From contig NZ_KQ236743.1 in the NCBI RefSeq assembly GCF_001185345.1, forward strand, positions 384,372 through 448,371: a stretch of DNA of 64,000 nt, given 5' to 3'. Below, one piece after another: positions 17,855-25,872 of this stretch. Each line of letters begins with the position of its first letter. The first letter of the stretch is position 1. The notes beneath the pieces are model-generated. The model saw nothing but the letters and a program-made list of their open reading frames with translations. It was not told the DNA's origin and did no database searches. Source of the stretch: Dorea sp. D27. GTDB lineage: Bacteria; Bacillota; Clostridia; Lachnospirales; Lachnospiraceae. The position numbers and the translations under genes are program-made.

Positions 17855-17912
17855 CGAAGGGGATACCACTGCCTGATTTATCAGGTGGTGAGTAAGTGCG
17901 CCCTTCGGGATG
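17855..17912. other. oriT of the MobA/MobL relaxase
   Basis: An inverted repeat (CCTGAT/ATCAGG around 17871-17886, extended by CCA/TGG) is followed by TAAGTGCGCCCTT at 17891-17903. TAAGTGCGCCCT is the nic-region core of RSF1010/R1162-type (MobQ) oriTs, and its position upstream of a MobA/MobL gene fits. Which strand is nicked was not determined. Confidence 0.75.
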
Positions 17913-17936
17913 AGAAATTGCTGGTGTCAACTAGTG

Positions 17937-18158
17937 TCAGATTCTTTTGAAACGGTTTAACAATTCCTGTCTGATCTGCGACGGCTCCATTGTCTGGAAT
18001 TCCGGGAAGATGCTCTCCAAAACGGCACCCTCCTGAATCAGCCTGCGTGTCCGGGCATTTCGCTCTTTCACACGGTTCCGTGCCTGTGCTTCCTCTGCTC
18101 TGTGTCTTGCCTGTAATAATTCTTTTCTGATTTCTGTTTGTGTTTTTTTATCTGTCAT
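17937..18158 (-). CDS. DUF3847 family protein
   Basis: 73 residues, mostly one charged helix, recognised as DUF3847 (L-L-Q-A-R-H-R-A-E-E-A-Q-A-R-N-R then R-T-R-R-L-I-Q-E-G-A). ATG 18158 follows AAAGGAGG, shorter than the longest open frame. It sits between the oriT and the DnaC-like gene in these elements, so a mobilization or control accessory role is likely, but no activity is known. Confidence 0.8.
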   Translation of the reverse strand: MTDKKTQTEIRKELLQARHRAEEAQARNRVKERNARTRRLIQEGAVLESIFPEFQTMEPSQIRQELLNRFKRI

Positions 18159-18198
18159 ATTGGCCTCCTTTCTTCTATGACCGTTTCCGGTCAGATTT

Positions 18199-19029
18199 TT
18201 AAGCAAGTAGTTTTCGGGCTTCTGACATATTAGCTACAGCGTTCAGTTCCCGGATATTCTGGTTGTTGATCTTTAGTGGGACACAACGCTCCAGAATCCG
18301 GTCATAGATCCTGCTGTGTGCTAAATCTTCCGGATGTTTTAATTCTTCCAACGTCAGATTTGTTGTAATGATCATAGGTTTCATACTGCGGTAACGGCTG
18401 TCGATTACATGGAAGACCTGTTCTAAAGCAAATTCGGAATTTCGTTCCACACCCAAATCATCAATGATCAGCAGGCTGTACTGATTTAAACTATTGATAA
18501 ATTCATTCCGATCCTGCGGATATATTCCGGTCAGAGAATTTAAGATTTTGGCGAAGTTCGTCATGAGTACGGGAACCCCTTTATCTAGCAGAGCGTTTGC
18601 AACACAGCCTGCAAAAAAGGATTTCCCAGTGCCGACATCACCCCAGAGCAGCAGCCCCATGGCCTTGGATTTTATTTCCTCCCAGTGAGTAACATAATTT
18701 TTTGCCTTTTCAATTTCCGGGTTGATACCGTTATCGTGAGCAAAAGTGAATTCTCTTAAAGCCGGGTCTTGCAGACCGCTGGATTTCAGCCGGGAGATGT
18801 GTTCTAGAAATTCCTGGTGTTTTCGTTTTGCTTCTTCTTTTTCATATTGTTCCTGCTGGCATTGGCAGCGGATGATCGGAAACATGATTTTTCCTAAAAA
18901 TTCTATCTTTTTCTGCCGTGGGGTGTGGCACTTGGAACAGTAGATCAGACCGTCCGTTTCGCTGATATATTCATCTTCTAAAGGCTGCCGGGGAGAAAGG
19001 TTCGGCAGTAGGTTTTGTGGTTTTATCAT
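18199..19029 (-). CDS. DnaC/IstB-like replication AAA+ ATPase
   Basis: 276 residues. An N-terminal part carries a zinc-ribbon-like set (C-S-K-C-H and C-Q-C). The AAA+ ATPase from about residue 95 has Walker A G-D-V-G-T-G-K-S, Walker B L-L-I-I-D-D-L-G and sensor I-I-T-T-N. The family loads the replicative helicase. Overlaps the RepA-like gene start by 4 bp, so the two form a replication module, suggesting a circular replicating intermediate of the element. Confidence 0.88.
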   Translation of the reverse strand: MIKPQNLLPNLSPRQPLEDEYISETDGLIYCSKCHTPRQKKIEFLGKIMFPIIRCQCQQEQYEKEEAKRKHQEFLEHISRLKSSGLQDPALREFTFAHDNGINPEIEKAKNYVTHWEEIKSKAMGLLLWGDVGTGKSFFAGCVANALLDKGVPVLMTNFAKILNSLTGIYPQDRNEFINSLNQYSLLIIDDLGVERNSEFALEQVFHVIDSRYRSMKPMIITTNLTLEELKHPEDLAHSRIYDRILERCVPLKINNQNIRELNAVANMSEARKLLA

Positions 19030-19529
19030 AGGCTTTCATCCTCCTTACATTCATAATGGCGTTTTACTGAATCATTATTTTTCTTCTCTTTATTATTAGG
19101 GGACAGTTTTCTGACTGTCTGGCGGACAGAATTCTGTCTGTCAAAGGGACGGTTTTCTGACTGTCTAACAGACAGTTTTTCTTCTGTCTGTGTTGAAAAA
19201 TCAGCCGGGACTTTTACATAAATCCGGTTGGGATTCCCGGTTCCCTGACGAGCACGACAGATAAGGTCTACTTGTTCCAAAGCACTCAGAGATGTTTTGA
19301 TGGTTGTCTGGCTTTTGCGAAGTGTTGCTGCCATATCTTCAATGGTGAAATAGGAGAACACATGACCTTTTTTATCAATCCAGCCGTCATTTTTTTGTGA
19401 TAATCTTGCCCGGTTTAAAAGCACCATATAGAGCAGTTTTGTGGTTTCGGAGAAATCACAGTCCAGAAGAAAACTGGGAAATGCCATATATGGCGGTAGA
19501 GTACTGTTTGCAGTAAGAAAGGTTGTCAT
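19026..19529 (-). CDS. RepA_N-type replication initiator-like protein
   Basis: 167 residues. The N-terminal winged-helix of RepA_N/replication initiator A proteins is visible: Y-M-A-F-P-S-F-L-L, then S-E-T-T-K-L-L-Y-M-V-L-L-N-R-A and S-Q-T-T-I-K-T-S-L-S-A-L-E. The C-terminal third is low-complexity and is encoded by the tandem repeats at 19101-19193, so an origin may lie within the gene. Shorter than plasmid RepA_N proteins. First gene of the leftward rep-mob operon; the start is supported by GAGGGGAGGTGAG. Confidence 0.75.
   Translation of the reverse strand: MTTFLTANSTLPPYMAFPSFLLDCDFSETTKLLYMVLLNRARLSQKNDGWIDKKGHVFSYFTIEDMAATLRKSQTTIKTSLSALEQVDLICRARQGTGNPNRIYVKVPADFSTQTEEKLSVRQSENRPFDRQNSVRQTVRKLSPNNKEKKNNDSVKRHYECKEDESL
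19101..19193 (-). repeat. two 46-bp tandem iteron-like repeats inside the rep gene
   Basis: GACAGTTTTCTGACTGTCT recurs with one change 46 bp downstream (units starting 19101 and 19147). Each unit also holds facing GACAG/CTGTC arms, including the palindrome GACAGAATTCTGTC near 19135. Iterons inside rep genes are known from RepA-type replicons; here they are a candidate replication origin. Confidence 0.5.
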
Positions 19530-19818
19530 GCACTCACCTCCCCTCAGATGACGAACACTTATCTATTGCAGTATTTTTCATCTGTAACAGGACTTCCTCT
19601 TTGTGTTTTCATAAAAATCCTCCTTTCCGATAATCTTTTGTGCGGATGTTTCGCACAGGATTAGTTTATTGAAAAGAAGGGGGAATGGCATTGAGCCGGG
19701 ATTGAGTGAGAATTGAGTTACAATGAACTTTCAAATATAAACAGGAATAGTTACAACGAAAAAACGGGTGTATAATCAGGTTAGTAAATATTATTTATTA
19801 ATCACATCTATTTATGGA

Positions 19819-19865
19819 TTGACAACAGTGAAAAAATAAAGTAAACTAAAGTTAGTTAAAGCTAA
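19819..19865 (+). promoter_or_regulatory. promoter with DtxR-like box upstream of the DUF3793 operon
   Basis: TTGACA (19819-19824), 17-bp spacer, TAAACT (19842-19847), then TTAGTTAAAGCTAA (19852-19865) over the start region. The 14-bp box matches three others in this cargo. Confidence 0.6.
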
Positions 19866-19972
19866 TTAAAAAACGGCTTATGTTTAGATAATGGGATAGG
19901 TTTATAAAATTATAGAAACGTACATCTGATGTTTTTAATGAAAGCAAGGTGTGCATATTTTTTTCACATGAA

Positions 19973-19986
19973 TTAGTTAAAACTAA
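19973..19986 (+). promoter_or_regulatory. DtxR-like box, second copy
   Basis: TTAGTTAAAACTAA, arms TTAGTT/AACTAA, 74 bp before the DUF3793 start. Same design as the boxes at feoA and feoB. Confidence 0.55.
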
Positions 19987-20060
19987 CTATTGATAAAGAA
20001 AACTTACTGGGTAGAGTAGATTCATTTTCAGAAAAGATGTTTAAGGAGAAGTGAAAGAAA

Positions 20061-20612
20061 ATGTCAGAGGAAATGTTAGTATGCCATTGTTCACCTACGT
20101 TAGCAGGACTGAAAACGGGAAGTCTTTTTTCATGCCCTTATAGTTCACAAAAGATGATTATAAAAGAAATACGTGAATTTAATCAAAAACTGACACAGAA
20201 AGGGATCCGGATTATCCCGGTTCGCATATCAGACAAACGGATGCTGGTTTATGTCTATCGTCCAGAAAAGTTAAAAGAAGATTTTTCTGATGAGAAAACT
20301 CAGATCATATTGAAATGTAAGGGATATGATTGTACGAATCTATCACAGTGCATCTGCAGACTGATTCAAAAACTGCAGAGTGACCCAGACTTTCCGCATG
20401 AAATAGGTTTATTCTTAGGGTATCCGGCAGAGGATGTAAAAGGATTTATTGAGAATAAGGCGGCCTGCAGCAAATGTTCTGGGTGTTGGAAGGTGTACGG
20501 GGATGAACAGGCCGCGAGGATTCTGTTTAAAAAATATAAAAAATGCACAGAAATTTATTGCAGGAGATGGAAAAGTGGCGTGGCTGTTGAACAGCTTACG
20601 ATTACTATATAA
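20061..20612 (+). CDS. DUF3793 family protein
   Basis: 183 residues, recognised as DUF3793: early C-H-C and S-P-T-L-A-G-L-K-T-G-S-L-F, central L-G-Y-P-x-x-D-V-x-G-F, and C-terminal C-S-K-C-S-G-C-W-K-V-Y-G. The family is found beside flavodoxin and iron or heme genes in gut Firmicutes; its activity is unknown. The C-S-K-C-S-G-C motif could bind metal or a cluster. First gene of the island's iron-responsive operon, behind two DtxR-like boxes, with AAGGAG before the ATG. Confidence 0.8.
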   Translation: MSEEMLVCHCSPTLAGLKTGSLFSCPYSSQKMIIKEIREFNQKLTQKGIRIIPVRISDKRMLVYVYRPEKLKEDFSDEKTQIILKCKGYDCTNLSQCICRLIQKLQSDPDFPHEIGLFLGYPAEDVKGFIENKAACSKCSGCWKVYGDEQAARILFKKYKKCTEIYCRRWKSGVAVEQLTITI

Positions 20613-20642
20613 TCACAAACTTCAGAAAGGAAGGTAAAAATC

Positions 20643-21065
20643 ATGAGTAAAATTGCAGTAGTTTATTGGAGTGGCACAGGAAATACAGAAGCCATGGCAA
20701 AGGCAGTACTGGAGGGCGCGAAGGAGAAGGGGGCAGAGGTTGTATTATTAACTCCGGATGAATTTGATGTTTCTATGATGGATTCTTATGATGCGATCGC
20801 TTTTGGATGCCCGGCAATGGGAGCAGAAGTATTGGAAGAAGAGGAATTTGAACCGATGTTTGCTTCTTGTGAATCAAAACTTTCAGGAAAAAGAATTGCA
20901 CTGTTTGGCTCTTATGGCTGGGGAGATGGAGAGTGGATGAGAGACTGGGAGACAAGATGCAAAGAGGCGGGAGCTGTCTTGATTTGTGAAAGCGTGATCT
21001 GCAATGAAATGCCCGATGATGAGGGGATTCAATCCTGCAAAGCGTTGGGTGAAAATCTGGATTAA
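20643..21065 (+). CDS. short-chain flavodoxin
   Basis: 140 residues, normal for short flavodoxins. The FMN phosphate loop is W-S-G-T-G-N-T-E near residue 10; ring-contact loops are F-G-C-P-A-M-G-A and F-G-S-Y-G-W-G. It carries electrons in place of ferredoxin when iron is short, which fits an operon under DtxR-like boxes. GAAAGGAAGG precedes the ATG. Confidence 0.92.
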   Translation: MSKIAVVYWSGTGNTEAMAKAVLEGAKEKGAEVVLLTPDEFDVSMMDSYDAIAFGCPAMGAEVLEEEEFEPMFASCESKLSGKRIALFGSYGWGDGEWMRDWETRCKEAGAVLICESVICNEMPDDEGIQSCKALGENLD

Positions 21066-21222
21066 TAAATATTGGGGAATGCTGCGAGAAAAGATTTTAA
21101 TCAGTTAATAGCAGCGTTCCCATAATACGATTTAGAACGCAACCGATGATCAAGAACGGATGATTTTGTAGATATCTGCTATCGGAGCGTTTTATGAATA
21201 TATTAAAAATGGGAGGTTGGGT

Positions 21223-21504
21223 ATGAGTGTTGTTATTATAGGCGGGCATGATAGAATGGTCTGTCAGTACAAAAAAGTTTGTAAAAGTTTTAATTGTAAA
21301 GCGAAAGTCTTTACACAGATGTCTGCAACTTTAAGTAAACAGATTGGGAATCCAGATTTGATTGTACTGTTCACGAATACGGTTTCCCATAAGATGGCCA
21401 GGTGTGCAGTGGAGGAGGCGGAACGCTGCAATGCGGATGTAGTGAGATGCCATTCAAGTAGCAAAAATGCGTTACAGGAGATTCTTGGAAGTATCTGTAT
21501 GTAG
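21223..21504 (+). CDS. DUF2325 family protein
   Basis: 93 residues, recognised as DUF2325 from V-V-I-I-G-G-H-D-R-M at the start and F-T-N-T-V-S-H-K-M near residue 55. A small Rossmann-like domain of unknown function often found near iron/redox genes. ATG 21223 follows GGGAGG and is preferred over TTG 21217. In the same direction as the flavodoxin, 157 bp downstream of it. Confidence 0.8.
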   Translation: MSVVIIGGHDRMVCQYKKVCKSFNCKAKVFTQMSATLSKQIGNPDLIVLFTNTVSHKMARCAVEEAERCNADVVRCHSSSKNALQEILGSICM

Positions 21505-21565
21505 CGAAATTTTTTTATATATTAAGAATAGATATTGTTTTGGTGAGTTGATAGAGGTATAGGTT

Positions 21566-22165
21566 ATGTCTTTTTTTCAAAATACTTGTAAGCCAAAAGG
21601 AATCGGCGGCAAAATTATGGTTCATATGATGAATACTGGTCATTCATCTATGGCTGAATGGGGATTTACACATATGGAAATTCAAAGCGATAATGTATGT
21701 CTGGATATTGGATGTGGCGGTGGGGCAAATGTCAGAAAGTTATTAGAAAAAAGTCCGTATGGCAGAGTGGTTGGCATTGATCATTCAGAAATCAGTGTAG
21801 AAAAAAGCAAAAAAATCAATAAAGCAGGGATAGAAAGTAAGCGTTGTGAAATCCTGCAGGGGGATGTCATGAAACTCCCTTTCAGAGGTGAAACTTTCGA
21901 TGTAATTACTGCATTTGAAACAATATATTTCTGGCCGGATATTAGTGAGGCTTTTAAGAAGGTATATAAAATTTTGAAAATCGGCGGAACGTTTATGATC
22001 TGCAATGAATCAAACGGTGAAAATCCAAAGGATGAAAAGTGGACGAAGATAATACAGGGGATGAAGATTTACAATTCTGAGCAAATAGAAAAATCTTTGG
22101 AGGATGCCGGTTTTAGAGGAGTAAAAGTAGATAAAACAAAAAAGGTTGGATTTGTGTGGTGGTAA
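21566..22165 (+). CDS. class I SAM-dependent methyltransferase
   Basis: 199 residues. SAM-binding motif I is L-D-I-G-C-G-G-G-A-N near residue 50; the acidic motif follows in V-V-G-I-D-H-S; motif post-I is L-P-F-R-G-E-T-F-D-V. The family (UbiE/Methyltransf_11) covers many small-molecule enzymes and no substrate can be named. It lies within the iron-cargo gene group. Confidence 0.85.
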   Translation: MSFFQNTCKPKGIGGKIMVHMMNTGHSSMAEWGFTHMEIQSDNVCLDIGCGGGANVRKLLEKSPYGRVVGIDHSEISVEKSKKINKAGIESKRCEILQGDVMKLPFRGETFDVITAFETIYFWPDISEAFKKVYKILKIGGTFMICNESNGENPKDEKWTKIIQGMKIYNSEQIEKSLEDAGFRGVKVDKTKKVGFVWW

Positions 22166-22172
22166 AAAAGTT

Positions 22173-22367
22173 ATGAAAAGCAAAAGAAAACGATGGTATT
22201 TATTGTGGTTTGTAGGCGCAGTAATATGGCTGACTAACTTTTTTGACAGTTTCAGAAAAGATGGGGTTGATTTTGTGGTAAGCATGCAACTTTTAGCCGC
22301 AATACTCTTCTTTGCTGCAGGTATTGTTGGGCATATTCGATATAAGAAGCACGATAAAAATCAATAA
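22173..22367 (+). CDS. small two-helix membrane protein
   Basis: 64 residues with a Lys/Arg-rich start and two hydrophobic segments (about 8-22 and 36-55). The ATG at 22173 lies 7 bp past the methyltransferase stop. Not recognised; an accessory membrane protein of the cargo. Short length and lack of homology seen by eye keep confidence modest. Confidence 0.5.
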   Translation: MKSKRKRWYLLWFVGAVIWLTNFFDSFRKDGVDFVVSMQLLAAILFFAAGIVGHIRYKKHDKNQ

Positions 22368-22464
22368 TGCAATACTAAATATGGAAAATGAAAAGATTTT
22401 AGAAACCGGGAAAGTATGAAATTCCCGGTTTTAAAATGCCATTCAATTTATAGTGAGAAGAGAG

Positions 22465-22824
22465 TTATTTGATATGCTTTTTGAGGGCTTCAAAACTTTC
22501 AGAACTAATGACATGTTCTATCCTGCATGCATCTTGTGCGGCAATATCCGGATCAACACCAAGACGTTCTAGCCAGGAAGAAAGAAGAACATGGCGTTCA
22601 TAAATCTGTGTAGCTATTTCTTTTCCAGATTCAGTTAAATTAATATATCCTTCCGGAGATACCGTTATATGTCCGCTTGTACGCAGTTTCTTCATAGCCA
22701 CACTTACGCTGGGTTTTTTAAAGTCTAATTCTGTAGCGATGTCCACAGAACGAACAACAGGACGTTTTTTGCTTAATATTAAAATAGTTTCCAGATAGTT
22801 TTCACCAGACGAATTTATGTGCAT
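22465..22824 (-). CDS. DtxR/MntR family metal-dependent repressor
   Basis: 119 residues, the short form with DNA-binding and dimerization domains and no SH3 domain. Winged helix at residues 20-65 (S-V-D-I-A-T-E-L, K-P-S-V-S-V-A-M-K-K-L); metal-ligand-type residues follow in E-R-H-V-L-L and D-A-C-R-I-E-H-V. It would repress uptake genes when Fe(II) or Mn(II) is plentiful. Transcribed away from feoA; boxes of the form TTAG-N6-CTAA occur at four promoters of the same cargo. Start supported by AGGAGGTGA. Confidence 0.9.
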   Translation of the reverse strand: MHINSSGENYLETILILSKKRPVVRSVDIATELDFKKPSVSVAMKKLRTSGHITVSPEGYINLTESGKEIATQIYERHVLLSSWLERLGVDPDIAAQDACRIEHVISSESFEALKKHIK

Positions 22825-22946
22825 AGCTTGTCACCTCCTATATCATTCGGATTCTTTTATAAAAATTGTATAGTTATTGTATCATGATTCATGGTATTCA
22901 GCCAGATATATTTATAAAAGAAAAATAAAAAAGTATTAAATAATTA

Positions 22947-22977
22947 TTGACAACTCACCGGGATTAGAATATACTAA
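22947..22977 (+). promoter_or_regulatory. feoA promoter overlapped by a DtxR-like box
   Basis: TTGACA (22947-22952), 17-bp spacer, TATACT (22970-22975). TTAGAATATACTAA (22964-22977) covers the -10, so a bound repressor would block RNA polymerase. Confidence 0.7.
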
Positions 22978-23061
22978 CAACGTCAAATGAGAAAAAACAT
23001 CGAATAGCTGTGAGTAAATTTTAAGTATAATTGTAAAAATGACTATAAGGAGCGAGTGGAT

Positions 23062-23274
23062 ATGAATTTAACAGAAGCCAAAGAAGGGGAAGAATATATC
23101 ATTAAGGAAATTTTGACAGATGATGAAGAACTGACCTCTTTTCTGTTTTCTCTTGGCTGTTACAGTGGTGAACCAATTACAGTGGTTTCTCATCTGAAGG
23201 GTGGCTGTGTAGTTTCCATTAAGGATGGGCGTTATAATATTGATACTGATCTGGCGAAAGCCATTTCAATATAA
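23062..23274 (+). CDS. feoA: ferrous iron transport protein FeoA
   Basis: 70 residues, SH3-like FeoA. Typical blocks are L-T-E-A-K-E-G, F-L-F-S-L-G-C and the last strand with D-T-D-L-A-K-A-I. A small cytoplasmic partner of FeoB in Fe(II) uptake. AAGGAGCG precedes ATG 23062, preferred to the in-frame GTG at 23056. Controlled by the promoter/box at 22947-22977. A terminator follows it, so feoB has its own promoter. Confidence 0.88.
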   Translation: MNLTEAKEGEEYIIKEILTDDEELTSFLFSLGCYSGEPITVVSHLKGGCVVSIKDGRYNIDTDLAKAISI

Positions 23275-23278
23275 TAAA

Positions 23279-23305
23279 AAAATAGTAGTTTCCACTATTT
23301 TTTTT
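23279..23305 (+). terminator. intrinsic terminator between feoA and feoB
   Basis: AAAATAGT (23279-23286) pairs with ACTATTTT (23294-23301), followed by T residues, 5 bp after the feoA stop. Confidence 0.7.
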
Positions 23306-23331
23306 GCACAAAGGTTAGTGCATACTAATAA
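23304..23331 (+). promoter_or_regulatory. feoB promoter with DtxR-like box
   Basis: TTGCAC (23304-23309), 16-bp spacer, TAATAA (23326-23331). TTAGTGCATACTAA (23315-23328) fills the spacer with perfect TTAGT/ACTAA arms, the best of the four boxes. Confidence 0.65.
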
Positions 23332-23375
23332 AGATAAGATGCGTATAATTAAAGACGTCGAAAAGGAGGAGAATT

Positions 23376-25382
23376 ATGAGGATTGCTTTTGCAGGAAATC
23401 CCAACAGTGGAAAGACGACCATGTACAATGCACTTACCGGCAGGAATGAACGTGTCGGGAACTGGGCAGGCGTTACGGTCGAAAGAAAAGAAAGTCCGAT
23501 CAAGAAAGGTTATTATGACGGGACGGAGGAGTTAGTTGCGGTAGATTTGCCGGGCGCTTATTCTATGTCTCCTTTTACATCGGAAGAAAGCATTACCAGC
23601 GGATACGTCAAGAATGAGAATCCGGATGTGATCATCAATATCGTGGATGCTACGAATCTGAGCAGAAGCCTGTTTTTTACCACACAGCTTCTGGAACTTG
23701 GGATTCCAGTAGTTGTCGCACTGAATAAGAGCGATATCGTTAATAAGAAACAGACAAAAATTGACGAGAAGATTCTGTCTGAAAAGCTGGGCTGTCCGGT
23801 AATCAAGACGATTTCCACTTCTTCCGGACATGAAGGACTCAAAGAGACTGTAAATGCTGCGGCTGCATTAAGAGGAAAAGGTCAGAAAGCACCTTATGTG
23901 CAGGGGGATATTGATTTCAAAGATAAAACGGCAGTAGAAGCGGCTGACAGAAAGCGTTTTGAGTTTGTGAATGGAATTGTAAAGCAGGTAGAGAAGAGAA
24001 AAGTTTTTACAAAGGATAGAAACGTACAGGATAAGATTGACGGTATCATCACACATAAGATTATCGGTATACCGATTTTCGCAGCAGTTATCTTCCTTGT
24101 GTTCTACATATCCCAGACAACGCTCGGTACCTGGATCGCAGACTGGCTGGTGGCATGGATCGAGACTTTCCAGGGATGGGTCGGCGGACTGATGGAAAAT
24201 GCAAACCCGCTTCTGTATGCACTCCTTGTAGATGGTATCATCGGTGGCGTTGGTGCAGTTGTCGGTTTCCTTCCGCTTGTTATGGTCATGTACTTCTTAA
24301 TTGCATTATTGGAAGATTGTGGATACATGGCAAGAGCTACAGTAGTTCTGGATCCGATTTTTAAGAGAGTAGGGCTTTCCGGTAAATCTGTCATTCCTAT
24401 GGTCATTGGTACAGGATGTGCGATTCCGGGCGTTATGGCTTGCCGTACAATCCGTAACGAAAGAGAACGTCGTACCACAGCGATGCTTACACCATTTATG
24501 CCATGTGGAGCTAAAATCCCAGTGATTGCTCTTTTTGCAGGTGCATTCTTTGCGGACGCATGGTGGGTTTCAGCAACTATGTATCTGGTGGGTATTCTCT
24601 TAGTTTTGCTTGGAGCTTTACTTGTGAAAAAGATTACAGGACAAAAATACAGAAAATCTTTCTTTATTATTGAACTTCCGGAATATAAGTTTCCAAGCTT
24701 GAAAAGGGCATGCGGCTCTATGCTGGAGCGAGGAAAAGCATATATCGTAAAAGCAGGAACGATCATTCTGGTATGCAATACGGTGGTACAGATCATGCAG
24801 AGCTTTAACTGGCAGTTCCAGCTTGTAGAAGAAGGTGCAGAAGGGACATCTATTTTGGCATCCATTGCCCATCCGTTTGCGATTTTGTTCATACCGCTTG
24901 GATTTGGAGTGTGGCAGCTTGCAGCAGCGGCAGTGACAGGTTTTATCGCAAAAGAAAACGTAGTTGGGACGCTTGCAGTAGTTTACGGTATCACAAACTT
25001 AATAGATACAGATGAACTGGCGTTGGTTGGAAGTGGGAATGAAGTAGCAACTGTTATGGGACTGACAAAGGTAGCAGCTCTTGCTTATTTGATGTTTAAC
25101 CTTTACACACCACCTTGTTTTGCAGCTCTTGGAGCGATGAATTCAGAAATGAAGAGTGGAAAATGGCTGCTTGGAGGAATCTGTCTCCAACTTGCAACGG
25201 GGTATACCGTAGCTTTTGGTGTATATCAGATTGGTACATTGATCACAACAGGATCTTTTGGCACCGCATTTATTCCGGGACTTATCGCGGTTATTGTATT
25301 TGCTTTGATTATTCTCTGGAGAATCCGTAAGTCAGATAAAGAGTTTGCTTCAGAATACAGCCTGCATTCTGTAAAATCATAA
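23376..25382 (+). CDS. feoB: ferrous iron transporter FeoB
   Basis: 668 residues. N-terminal G-protein domain: G1 G-N-P-N-S-G-K-T-T, G3 D-L-P-G-A-Y-S, G4 N-K-S-D. Then a cytosolic helical linker and, from about residue 230, a polytopic membrane part with the two Gate repeats (G-Y-M-A-R-A and similar). It is the GTP-dependent Fe(II) permease. AAAGGAGGA precedes the ATG. It has its own DtxR-like box, and the small Cys-rich FeoB-associated protein follows. Confidence 0.95.
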   Translation: MRIAFAGNPNSGKTTMYNALTGRNERVGNWAGVTVERKESPIKKGYYDGTEELVAVDLPGAYSMSPFTSEESITSGYVKNENPDVIINIVDATNLSRSLFFTTQLLELGIPVVVALNKSDIVNKKQTKIDEKILSEKLGCPVIKTISTSSGHEGLKETVNAAAALRGKGQKAPYVQGDIDFKDKTAVEAADRKRFEFVNGIVKQVEKRKVFTKDRNVQDKIDGIITHKIIGIPIFAAVIFLVFYISQTTLGTWIADWLVAWIETFQGWVGGLMENANPLLYALLVDGIIGGVGAVVGFLPLVMVMYFLIALLEDCGYMARATVVLDPIFKRVGLSGKSVIPMVIGTGCAIPGVMACRTIRNERERRTTAMLTPFMPCGAKIPVIALFAGAFFADAWWVSATMYLVGILLVLLGALLVKKITGQKYRKSFFIIELPEYKFPSLKRACGSMLERGKAYIVKAGTIILVCNTVVQIMQSFNWQFQLVEEGAEGTSILASIAHPFAILFIPLGFGVWQLAAAAVTGFIAKENVVGTLAVVYGITNLIDTDELALVGSGNEVATVMGLTKVAALAYLMFNLYTPPCFAALGAMNSEMKSGKWLLGGICLQLATGYTVAFGVYQIGTLITTGSFGTAFIPGLIAVIVFALIILWRIRKSDKEFASEYSLHSVKS

Positions 25383-25464
25383 AGGATAAAAGTTATAGCA
25401 GACGGTGGACAGAGAAGAAGTACTTTGTCCACCATTTTTATTAGAAAAGGATGTGAAATGCTCT

Positions 25465-25617
25465 ATGGAAAATATGATAGCAGTTCTTGTTATTGTAATC
25501 TTAGTAGGGAGTGCAGCTGCATATCTTATTAAGGCAAAAAGAAGCGGAGTGAAATGTGTTGGATGTCCAGCGGGAGGAAATTGCAGCAGCAAAAATAAAA
25601 AGAAAAAAAGAAATTGA
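25465..25617 (+). CDS. FeoB-associated Cys-rich membrane protein
   Basis: 50 residues: one transmembrane helix at the N-terminus followed by C-V-G-C-P-A-G-G-N-C and a Lys-rich end. This is the layout of the FeoB_associated family, thought to help FeoB at the membrane. Placed right after feoB and overlapping the next frame by 4 bp. ATG 25465 is chosen so the helix begins the protein. Confidence 0.8.
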   Translation: MENMIAVLVIVILVGSAAAYLIKAKRSGVKCVGCPAGGNCSSKNKKKKRN

Positions 25618-25841
25618 CGGGTCCGGTCATCGCAAAGAAAACCATGTTTATTACAGGAATGCATTGTGAACATTGTGTACAAAGTGTGACAGATAGCTTG
25701 AATCGGATTGATGGAGTCTCCGCCAGAGTAGATCTTAATAAAAGTTGTGCTGAGATATCCCTTGATCGTGAAATAGGGGAAGATATCCTGATCTGCGCAG
25801 TAGAAAAAGCAGGGTTTTTAGTTGAGTCTATTCAAAGCTAG
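25614..25841 (+). CDS. heavy-metal-associated (HMA) domain protein, CopZ-like
   Basis: 75 residues from a TTG that overlaps the previous stop; ATG 25644 is an alternative start. Single ferredoxin-like HMA domain with the metal site G-M-H-C-E-H-C. Such proteins carry Cu(I) or similar soft metals to P-type ATPases, and one lies about 0.8 kb downstream. Translational coupling to the FeoB-associated gene supports one operon. Confidence 0.82.
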   Translation: MTGPVIAKKTMFITGMHCEHCVQSVTDSLNRIDGVSARVDLNKSCAEISLDREIGEDILICAVEKAGFLVESIQS

Positions 25842-25872
25842 ACCGTGGTATTTCATATGGGAGAAAGCGGGT

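Larger units (their letters stand above)
19530..20060. other. 531-bp intergenic control region between rep-mob and iron cargo
   Basis: No gene seen. It separates the leftward rep-mob operon from the rightward DUF3793 operon. It is AT-rich and holds a consensus promoter with a DtxR-like box at 19819-19865 and a second box at 19973-19986, both listed separately. Confidence 0.6.
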
